Assembly: GCF_019175385.1 (NCBI RefSeq)
Contig: NC_083340.1
Coordinates: 22,580,336 to 22,644,335 of the forward strand
From: Lycium barbarum
Taxonomy: Eukaryota > Streptophyta > Magnoliopsida > Solanales > Solanaceae
DNA: 64,000 nt
Direction of reading: 5' to 3'
Under the pieces are notes generated by a model. It was not told the DNA's origin and did no database searches. It saw only the letters and a program-made list of their open reading frames with translations. The position numbers and the translations under genes were made by a program. Numbering within the stretch: the stretch's first letter is position 1; each line of letters starts with the position of its first letter. Positions 35,157 to 44,100 of the stretch are shown piece by piece.

Positions 35157-36576
35157 TGTTATATCCCGTATTTTTATATGTCGAGTTATTCGCAAGCTAA
35201 TCGACTTAAGTTGAGGACGGGGTTATTTTTGGATATGAAATAGAAACTTTTAATTTTCAATTTTAATTAGTACACAAATTGTTTATAAATTTTATTTAGT
35301 ATAGAAATATTATTGGAGATTAGGGACTAATTAGTTATGATTAGATTATTAAGTAGGGATTAGTGATTAATTAAAATTAATTAAGTTAATTATATCTTAT
35401 GGGCCCCACCCGTTTTAATTTTAAAAAAATAAAAAAATAATAGATCAACAAATATATAGTGGATGATTTATTAGGTGGGCACGTGTAGAGTAGAGGGCAT
35501 GCATATATAAACCACAAAACATGACTCATTGATCCTAAATTTCTAATTTCAATTGAATTAAGATAGAGATGGAGTCGAGAGAAGGAGGAGCTCTCGGCCA
35601 GCCATGGTGATGGAGAAAAAATTGCTTTTTTGCTTAATTTGATCAAATCCCAAGTAATTTACAAGTTCAAGGAGGTGATAGCAACATTGGATATTGAATT
35701 GAGGAAGAAGAAATTGTGAAATTTGAGCAATTGAGTGTAGAAATTCCTCCGAGAAAGTTAAGGTAAGATTTTCTTATTTTATGGTATAATTATATTAATG
35801 GTGTTGTAAGGGTAGGATTAAAATTGAATTGGGTGAAATTGAAAGTAAGAAATTGCACGAAATTGTTGTTATATGAAATCGTGGGTTGGAAAGGATTAAG
35901 AAGGGTAGTTGGATTGTTAGAATTGTTTGTGGGCTGAATTGTAAGGGTTTTATATGCATATCTCTATTACTGTCATTGTTGGTATTTCTGTGATAACAGG
36001 AGGTAAATTAAAAGTTCGTGTTAGGTGAATATATAGGGGAAATGCTGCCCGATTTCCGTTAAGTCCTTAACTAACGAAAACCCTAATCAAGAAAGTATAA
36101 GTTAAAGAATGAGTCCTATAGGCGACTGGTTACAGATTTATGAGCTAGGAAGTATAGTCTACTAACAATAGCGTTACTTTTATATTAAATAGGCTAAAGG
36201 GGCGACGAAGCGAACGTGAATACGATTAACCTTTAACAGGTATGTAAAGTTAACCCTTCTTTCTTTTTGGCATGATATTTATGAAATAAACAGACGACGT
36301 GTATATGATTCCAAAGGAGTTCCTATTCTTAGAGCCACTAGGATGGCTACTGTTCTTGATTTCCAGAAGCTATTTTATTATACCTTGATACGTATATATG
36401 ATTCCAGGAGTTCTATTTTGATATAATCCACTGTGACATTCGAAAGGTATTTGATATGACTATTGTCTTAATTTTCAAATGATAGTTCGTTTTGATTATT
36501 TCATCGAGTCTTTGATAATGTTTTCATTTGCATATGGTTGCTCACTACTCTACTCGTGCCTGCCTCAATATGTCTT

Positions 36577-36659
36577 TCACTGAGTCCCGGGCCAGGATAC
36601 ATTTTCGTGCACAGTTTCACTGTATTGTTCACCGAGTCCCTCACTAGAGGGCCAGAATA

Positions 36660-36696
<37 letters not shown>

Positions 36697-36808
36697 TGTT
36701 ATGATGTGATGGCGTTATGATGTGTTTATGGCGTTATGATGTGTTTATGGCGCCAAGGATGGTATGTGGCGACCTTATTCACCGAGTCCCATAATGGGCC
36801 GGGTATGA
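36577..36808. repeat. Stem-loop units CACCGAGTCCC...GGGCC in the 35157 LTR
   Basis: Three units with different centres: CCC/GGG direct (36590), CCCTC-ACTA-GAGGG (36639-36652), CCCAT-A-ATGGG (36788-36798). The flanks CACCGAGT and GGGCC are kept while the centre changes. Confidence 0.75.
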
Positions 36809-37253
36809 CATATAATATTGACATGCATGATTTATGTTTCAAAAGGGCAAGTGTTTTGGTATTCTGGATATTATACTTGTCTCATGTACTCCATATTTCA
36901 ATTATGATCCCTTTTACTGTATTTCATGCTTTATATACTCAGTACATATTCCGTACTGACTCCCTTTCTTCGGGGGGCTGCGTTTCATGCCTGCAGGTAC
37001 AGACGCTCGATTCGGTGATCCCCCAGCTTAGGATTTCCATTCAGCTGTCTTGGAGAGCTCCGTTGTTCCGGAGCCTAGACTTTTGGGTACAGATCTCCTG
37101 ATGTATTTATATATGTTTGTCCAGGGGTACGACGGGGCCCTATCCCGTCATATTTCACTGTTGATACTCTTAGAGGTCTGTAGACATGTGTGTGGGTTGT
37201 ATATAGAGTATAGTCAGCTGTGTCTATATAGTTGTTGTGGATGTTTCTGTTTG

Positions 37254-37365
37254 TTGTGGCAGCCTTGCCGGCTTGCATATGTTATCTATACGTAGTGGCA
37301 GCCTTGTCGGCTTGCGTAGTATATTGACATGTTGTGGCAGCCTTGTCGGCTTGCGTATTATGATA
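37254..37365. repeat. Minisatellite GTGGCAGCCTTGTCGGCTTGCGTA
   Basis: Three to four copies (about 37254, 37297, 37336), each containing the inverted GCAGCC/GGCTTGC pair. Lies downstream of the paired hairpin. Confidence 0.8.
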
Positions 37366-37558
37366 TGTTCTGATAAGTTGTGACTCTTTAGGAGACAGGT
37401 TATTTGAGTATGTGTATATATGATGACGTTATGAACCTTTGGAGTCCTTATGCAAGTTTCCATATTATGTTTAGTTTCGGGTTAATTGTAGCTAACAGGC
37501 ACATATACGAGTGTCCAGATCGAGCACTAGTCACAGCCTATGGGGTTGGGTCGTGACA

Positions 37559-37881
37559 TGATTGATTCATCATCACTGGGATCAATAATCTCGATGGGTG
37601 GATGGGGGGTTATCCTAGCCATATTCAATTCGAACTCGGGGAAGGTGCTTCTCTTTGATCGAGGATGGGTAACGTCTCACATTGAAACCCCGGTCAGATT
37701 TCTTCACGGCCATTTTGACGGCTAATTCGTGGTTGAAATTGTATTTCGAGGGGATCATGTCTTTAGCCGTAGGTTCAAAGGAGCTGGGTTGAGCTTTGTC
37801 TCCTGGGCTGGCGATAGGTTCGACACTTGGAGAAGAAATCGAAGGAACGTTTTGGGAAGTAGAGTCGGTGTTTGTTGCCAT
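37559..37881 (-). pseudogene. Antisense ORF of the Tat element, N-terminal part
   Basis: ATG at 37881-37879 in good context (AAATGGC). The protein begins MATNTDSTSQNVPSISSPS, a Ser/Pro/Thr-rich disordered start, then a basic part with ELAVKMAVKKSDRGFNVRR. The frame stops at 37615, but an adjacent frame stays open up to the insertion at 37558, so a single-base shift is likely. A minus-strand TATA box and a G-box lie upstream (38176-38239). The rest of the gene is at 27531-28230. Not required for the sense polyprotein; function unknown. Confidence 0.6.
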
Positions 37882-38175
37882 TTCTTGAGTTTGAAAGATA
37901 AAAGTATGAAGATATGAAGATCTAGAGATTTGAAGGTCAAAAATATGAAGATATGAAGATTTGGAGATCAACAGATGAAGTTAAGAAGGATTTTCCAGAA
38001 AATGGAGAAGATTTTGACACCACAAATGAATTTTCTTAACGAATTTTTGAAGACACTAAATTTCTGAACAAAGAGCAAGAACAGAACAAGGTGAAATAAG
38101 ATAATCTAGAGGTAAAGAGTGAAAAAAGAAAGTAGAAGTAAAAGGTGAAAAGTGAAAAATGAAATCACTGTAACG

Positions 38176-38184
38176 CCTTATATA
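38176..38184 (-). promoter_or_regulatory. TATA box for the antisense ORF
   Basis: Plus CCTTATATAG reads CTATATAAGG on minus, about 295 bp before the antisense ATG and ~200 bp inside the 3' LTR start. Confidence 0.6.
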
Positions 38185-38229
38185 GTGAAATTTTTTGAAG
38201 CGGTTACCAAAGTCGTCCAACCAAAAGGA

Positions 38230-38239
38230 GACACGTGTC
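38230..38239. promoter_or_regulatory. Palindromic G-box GACACGTGTC
   Basis: Perfect 10-bp palindrome with the CACGTG core (known bHLH/bZIP target in plants), ~50 bp upstream of the antisense TATA box. Confidence 0.5.
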
Positions 38240-38382
38240 CGAAGTCAGAAAGATGTGACATGAAAGGACGTTTCATTTCCCCCTATTCTCAAAGAAGAGG
38301 CTTACTAAGGAAGTTACTGAGGTAATCGTTCCACTTCCCGTCACTTCGATGAAACTTCGATCCGAGAAGTGTGAGGACTATC

Positions 38383-39047
38383 TTTACACGGTAAAAATCG
38401 AAGCAATTTGCATTTGCTAAGAACCGGAGTAAAAATTGTAGCTGTCCGATACGAGATCGAACAGGAATGAGGTCGTTGGCCATCAAAGGGAACGAGGATC
38501 GAGGGGTCGTGATTTCATTCAACTGAGTGTCAAAACCGAGGGTATGTTGATAAATGCAGAAAACCCGAGCCTGAAGCGAACACACTCAACATAGGCTCGG
38601 AGTATCCGTTATGGGCCAGGCCACGCGTCACCTGACCATTCCGCCATTTGCGCTAACAACAGTACGGGTGTCAGAATGACCGTACGGACGCCGCCTTATC
38701 CATTTTAGGATTTTTTTTGAAAGGCTTTTTTTAAATTGTACTAAGGCCCATCTATTTGTAGCTATAAATCGGGGTGTACCCCCTTCATTTTAGGGTTAGC
38801 TTCTCATTATTCTTCACACTTGTAATCTGAAAAGGAGACAGTGGAACTTCTGCTCGGTGGAAGAAAGAAATCTCCAAAATCGGACCAGTTCTCAGAGTTT
38901 ACAAACTTGGCTTCTTAAATTTTCTTTACTATTATTTATCAATAAATTATCATTTGCTTGCTATTATGATACGTTATAAATTAATCTAACCACATCTCCT
39001 ATCAACCACTTACAAATTTAGCTATTATTTATTTTTTAGCGTAAACA
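38383..39047 (+). repeat. 3' LTR of the Tat element
   Basis: 665 bp, preceded by GTGAGGACTATC, a purine-rich tract typical of this position. The first bases read TTTACACGG instead of TGTATATGG (terminal TG lost). Ends GCGTAAACA, then TSD GGTAT. Noticeably diverged from 12626-13302, so an old insertion. Confidence 0.83.
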
Positions 39048-39052
39048 GGTAT

Positions 39053-39290
39053 GATATCCAAAAAGTGAACATAATGTTGCTGATGGAAAAAAACAACATA
39101 AAGTTGCTGGAGGGGATCTCCAGGCCTTCGCCCACCTACCGCCATTTCTCTACATATAGTAATTGAGCTGGTCCTCTGGATAGACAGCAGTTTAGGTATT
39201 CCTCATTCGGCTATTGTGGATCATCATTAACTTAAATTTGTACACGGAACTGTGAAAAAATGATTATCATAGTTTTATAAACAACAGTGA
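39053..39290. other. Short unassigned stretch between the Tat TSD and the inverted repeats
   Basis: No reading frame or repeat recognised. Confidence 0.5.
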
Positions 39291-39298
39291 AAAAAATA

Positions 39299-39634
39299 TT
39301 AAAATATTATTCTTATGATATTATTTTTTTATTGACGGCGACGTTAACTCCTTTAATCCTATCTTAAGTGGAATCTTTGTTAATTACGTATGTTTGCAAG
39401 CACGTAACAATAACCACAACATACCCAGTGAAATCTAACAAAAAGGGGTCTGGGAAGGTTTGCTTGCAAGCACGTATAATAAAAAAATAATATCATAAGA
39501 ACAATATTTTAATTCAATAAAGGAGTTAACATACCCAGACCCCTTTTTGTTAGATTTCACTGGGTATGTTGTGGTTATTGTTACGTGCTTGCAAACATAC
39601 GTAATTAACAAAGATTTCACTTAAGGTAGGATTA
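39299..39634. repeat. Complex inverted repeat (blocks A, C, B / A', C', B')
   Basis: Block B (39354-39454, 101 bp) is repeated inverted at 39534-39634 with a few mismatches. Block A (39299-39332) is inverted at 39479-39513 and block C (GTTAACTCCTT, 39343-39353) at 39520-39530. Each block is inverted, but their left-to-right order is kept, so this is not a simple hairpin. B/B' would still form a ~100-bp stem with a 79-bp loop. Confidence 0.88.
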
Positions 39635-39639
39635 AGTTT

Positions 39640-40672
39640 TAAAGTAAAAGAATAAACACTAATAACTTATATCATTGTTAAATATTTTTAAAATGTATCA
39701 GAAATGTAAATTATAGTCCTTCCGTCTCAATCAAAAAGTGAATTCTGAAGTACGGTAGCTAATTAATCTAAATTTACGTGCATAATTAATCTAAACTTAC
39801 GTGCATACACTTTTAACATAATATCTAATATACACTATCTTCGTATATATTATGAAACTCTTTGAAGAAAAATGTAGTTAAAGGAAATAGAATTTGATCT
39901 CTAAGCAGTAATTATACTGAAAAATTGTAAAAGTATATTTTCACTTTTTAATATTAAAATGTTTTGGGAAATACGGGATAGTCAATATCTTATATAATTT
40001 CGGATAAAATAGTTAAGTTCAACATGAAAAATTTATTACAATGTAGATTCCATAAAAAAGTTCATTAAATCAAGAAAAAGGAAAAAAGATTTTTTTAGCA
40101 TGCACGTTTTGGAAGGAAAAAGAAAGCTTAAAGTAACAACAATTTAATTTCATTTTTTTTTTTGCATTACTTTTTCTATTGTTTAATTTGAAAGAACATA
40201 TACAAAAGTATCTTGCAATATCAAAACTTTTAATTATTTATATTGATCCATAAGTCTACTTTATTGATTTCATCATACAACAATATTGTAGCATTACAAT
40301 TTTTTGACAATCAGTAGTATCTTTTTGTAAAAAATAGATTAGCTAATATAGGTTCAATTCAGAGAAATAAATGAAATTAATGTAACATATGAAAAGCTCA
40401 TTGGATCATTGGAGACAATTATCTCAAAAAGTCAGTAAAATAGAAATTAGAAAAGCTTTCATTTGTTAGTCTAGTATATAAACTAAGAAAAATGTTTTCC
40501 TTTAACTTTCAAATACCCTTTTTTACTTTAATATTTTAGAATTCTTTAGAAAGTGTCAAAATAATACTAAAAAAAATCAAAGAAGCAAGAACCAAAAAAA
40601 ATTAAAAAAATTTGCAAATTTAATTTTAACATCGGTTTGGGCCGGGGCTTAGCACAGGCCAAATGACACTAG
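39640..40672 (+). mobile_element. Helitron-like 3' end (5' end not found)
   Basis: AT-rich non-coding DNA ending in a GC-rich imperfect hairpin (GGGCCGGGGCTTAGCACAGGCC, about 40639-40660; the right arm is worn), 8 nt, then CTAG (40669-40672) followed by T. A short GC hairpin just before CTRR at an A/T target is the known Helitron 3' signature. No TC start or Rep-helicase is seen, so at best a non-autonomous copy; the left limit is arbitrary. Confidence 0.4.
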
Positions 40673-40681
40673 TATTATATA

Positions 40682-40790
40682 GGAATTTTTACTGGTTATA
40701 GCTTCTTATAAGACATATTTAATGATAATAACTACCATTTTATTTATTTATATTTAGTAACTAATTTACTTTTTTTATTTAGCATTTATA
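40682..40790 (+). repeat. Left terminal inverted repeat of the MULE
   Basis: Shares AACTACCATTTTATTTATT and flanking bases with the reverse complement of 51460-51567. The first 30 bp (TTTTACTGGTTATAGCTTCT) also recur as a direct copy near the right end (51409-51428). Confidence 0.7.
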
Positions 40791-41151
40791 ACTACATCAG
40801 TAAATTACAGTTATTGGTAAATATACACAGTTAAATACACTGGTAACTGACCGTATTAGACGCTACCATATTCCCATATCCCAAGTTTAACGGATACATC
40901 ATTATTCAACTTGATTTCTCTCTCATTCTCCATTAATTTTCACCGTTTTTTTTCTCCATTACCTCTTTCACGATCAACATTAGCAAAAGATTCTTCCGTG
41001 ATTTTTGGGGAATGTATATTTCTTTAGATTTTTTCTTGCTCTGATAGTGTATTTTCATATTTTAGTCTTTTTCTTTCCACCAAATTCAAGTCAATTGAAG
41101 TATTAAATTGCTAGGGTTTAAAGCAATTGGAAGCTAAATGCTTATACATTA

Positions 41152-44100
41152 ATGGTAGACGAAACAAAATCAAACATGGTTACTCGAGGTATACCTTCTA
41201 CTCTTCAAAATTTTGGTTATCCTTCTTTTGATTTGGGGATTTCTCAACAACAACATGATGTTGTTGTAGGTTCGGCTGAGAGAATCAGTGCTGAAAGAAG
41301 GACAAAAAATAAGCATGATCCTTCCCACATGCAAAGGCATAAAAAACCGGTAGTCACAAAATCAACAAAGAAAATAGATACCGGAAAAGAGATGAAGAGG
41401 AAAAAAGTCGTACAACATGAAGCAGGAGAAGAGGAAGAGTTTGACCCAGCGATGAAGCAGGTATTTATGAACTTTTCATTTTTTTTTATGTATGTTATGT
41501 AATGATGTACGTTATGTATTGACGAATGTATTTGACATATTTTATGTATTGGTGAAGAGTGTTTTTTTTCGAATTTTTTTTAATATATGTTATGTATTTG
41601 CAAAATTGTTGAACTTAGAATCATATTTTATTCTGTGTATGTTATGTTATGTATTTGGAAAATTGGAAAATTTATGAGTTGGGAAATTTGCTGAGTATTT
41701 GGATAATTTATGAACTGAGAATCGTATTTTTTGAATGTATGTTATGTATTTGGATAATTGATGAACTGAGAATCATTTTTGTTCAGTGTATTTGGAAAAT
41801 TGGAAAATTGATGAACTGGAATCCCATATTTGGAAATTTGCTGAGTATTTGAAAAGGTTGGTGAACTGAGAATCATGTATTTGAATTTGGAAAATTGAAG
41901 AACCTGGAACCATTTTCAATGTATGTGATGTATTTATTAGAAAAATTGATGAATTGAGAACCACATACTTAAGCAATTTTACTGTGTAAAATTGATCAGT
42001 TTTATGAGAACCTCATAAATTTCTTCACCAGTTTCTTATGATATTCGTATACATATATTTGTTGTGTCTTCTTTTTAGTTAACTACTTGTATTTATACAG
42101 GATGTTAAATTCTTTGTACAATATCCGCCCAGTCATGCAATACGATATGCTTCTTACATGAACCCGAAAGTTAAAAAAGAATTGAAGGACAAGCCTACGG
42201 ATAGACAGTTTGAACTCTTTTCCGAGACTATATTTGGGAAATACCTCGACATGCAGCATTGTGAAGTTCAACCACAGATGTTCAGGTGTTTTATGGTTAG
42301 AGAGCTGAAAAAAAGTACCCCTGCTGCTTTTGTTATTGATGTTAATGGTTTTGAATTGACGTTCCAGCTTTTCGATTTTGCATTAATGACTGGGTTGAAG
42401 TGTTTCGGGGAAGAAATTGTCGTTAACTCTAAGAAAAACACACTGTTGGATACATATTTTGGGGGTTCCGACAAAAGTGTGAAAAAGACTGAATTGCTTG
42501 AATGCTTTAAGGATCAGAATTGGGGCGTTGACGATGATGCAGACGGAGATGCTGTAAAGATTGCATTACTGTATTTTATCCATACATAAATCCTATCCGG
42601 TGAGAAAAACAATGTAGTGATTCCAAGGCTCCATTTTGACTTGGTAGAGAGTGGGCGGTACGTAGACTATACATGGGGAAAGGAAGCGTTTGATGATTTG
42701 GTCAGAAGTATTCACCATAAGATGGATAAGACAAAACAGTATTATTGTCTTCGTGGTTTTCCGTTTGCTATGCAAGCATGGCTATACGAGTGCTGCTCCA
42801 ACGTTTCCCCAAATTTGGCAGTAAAAAATGGAGATCGTATTCCTAGAATGTTCAACTTGAAAACTATAGACAGGACTCCACATTTTAAAGATCTCATAAC
42901 TAGAATGTTCAATGAAGAAGACGAGACAGAGGTAATTTGCACTCATTATTTTTAATGCAAAATTACATGGATGTTCAAATTAAGACAACGTACTTTTCAA
43001 CATTTATTTGAATCATAAATATCTATTTTGATATCCACATGTATCTGGAGCATAATTATGTATTTGAACTATGTATATGAAATTATGTATTTGAACCTAT
43101 GTATATGAAATTATTCATAGACTCAATATGCATGAAAACAAGTGTACATCCACATGTATCTAAACATGTGTCAAGCAGATACATGTATCTGAACCTATGT
43201 CAATCAGATTACTAGTCATTTACAAATGTATAACCACATGTATCTGAACATAATTATGTATTTTCAACCTATGTATATTAAAATAAACATAAGTTCAAAT
43301 ACATGAAAAAAACCTTGAAATATTTGGTGTTTTTGTATATGACTTATTTAAGTACGTTATTTTTGCAGGACCGTCTTACTTATACGAATATTGTACCGAC
43401 CATCAGTGAGATTGAGGAACTTGGATTGCGTCCATATCTCTCCGGTAATTCTGCATCGACAAGTCAACAACAGGTGGCGGATGACTATGATGATTTTAGT
43501 TAGACACCACCACATGTTTCTATAACCAGCTCCAATACCCAACCCCCCGACTGCTGTTCCTGTTGACGTCCCATCCACCAGCAAATCCGAGGATATCTCT
43601 GGTCTGACGGAGGAACTCAATGAGTTTAAGTATAAAGTAAGACTTATTATTTCTTCTTTATCATATTTTTGTTTGTTTGTATTATACAACTGTTTATTAA
43701 GGTATGCAGTTTTATGTTTATATTGTTTGAAATTTTAGGTTTTCGCCGAATTCAAGGATCTTCACAAAGCCATCAACGAAAACTTTGCCAAGGTTTTTGA
43801 ATATAGGAAAGTGAATCAAACTACAGAAAAGGTATTAAAGATGCATACATATACAATTATTTGATATTTTGAAATACAACGGATAAATAAAAGTTAGCAA
43901 TAAAAATGTTTTTATAGGGTGCTGACAGTGCCGCCCCGGTTCAGCCAGCCGACGAGTACATTCAACGGGAAGCTGGAGTACAAATGCAAACCGATACGGG
44001 TCATGCAGCGTCAACAGAGGTAATTTTTTGGTGAATTCGATGTATTGAAACTGTACTTGTATTTTCTGATTGACATAATTTTTTTTGTTAAATGTTTTGG

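Larger units (their letters stand above)
28290..37558 (+). mobile_element. Chimeric Tekay-derived element lacking its 5' LTR
   Basis: The right side is a typical chromovirus end: integrase tail plus chromodomain, ATTCGAGGATGAATG, polypurine tract, LTR 35157-37558. The left part (about 28380-28905) carries the interior block found in the two LARD-like elements, in plus orientation (GGCCCTGTGAGGCATTATTGG, about 28690). Between them lies ~2 kb of purine-rich non-coding sequence. No 5' LTR or PBS is found, so the left junction (given as 28290) is approximate. It interrupts the Tat antisense ORF and contains a younger solo LTR. Confidence 0.65.
35157..37558 (+). repeat. 3' LTR of the chimeric Tekay-derived element
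   Basis: 2402 bp, TGTTATATCCCG to GGGTCGTGACA. TATA 35503-35511, donor-like AAGGTAAG (about 35760) and AGGTATGTAAAG (about 36239), stem-loop units (36577-36600, 36629-36660, 36779-36808), (TA)n about 36661-36690, paired hairpin 36939-36975, and a CTTGCGTA/GTGGCAGCC minisatellite (about 37254-37365). Confidence 0.87.
12626..39047 (+). mobile_element. Composite Tat-lineage Ty3 element with nested insertions
   Basis: LTRs at 12626-13302 and 38383-39047 end GTAAACA and are flanked by TSD GGTAT (12621-12625, 39048-39052). Domain order is gag, protease, RT, RNase H, a second RNase H, integrase, then an antisense ORF before the 3' LTR. That order is known for Tat/Retand-type elements. It has been interrupted by a solo LTR (15164-17377), a non-coding element (19889-25089) and a Tekay derivative (about 28290-37558). 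Removing these leaves roughly 10 kb. All sense ORFs carry stops or frameshifts, so it is inactive. Confidence 0.85.
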
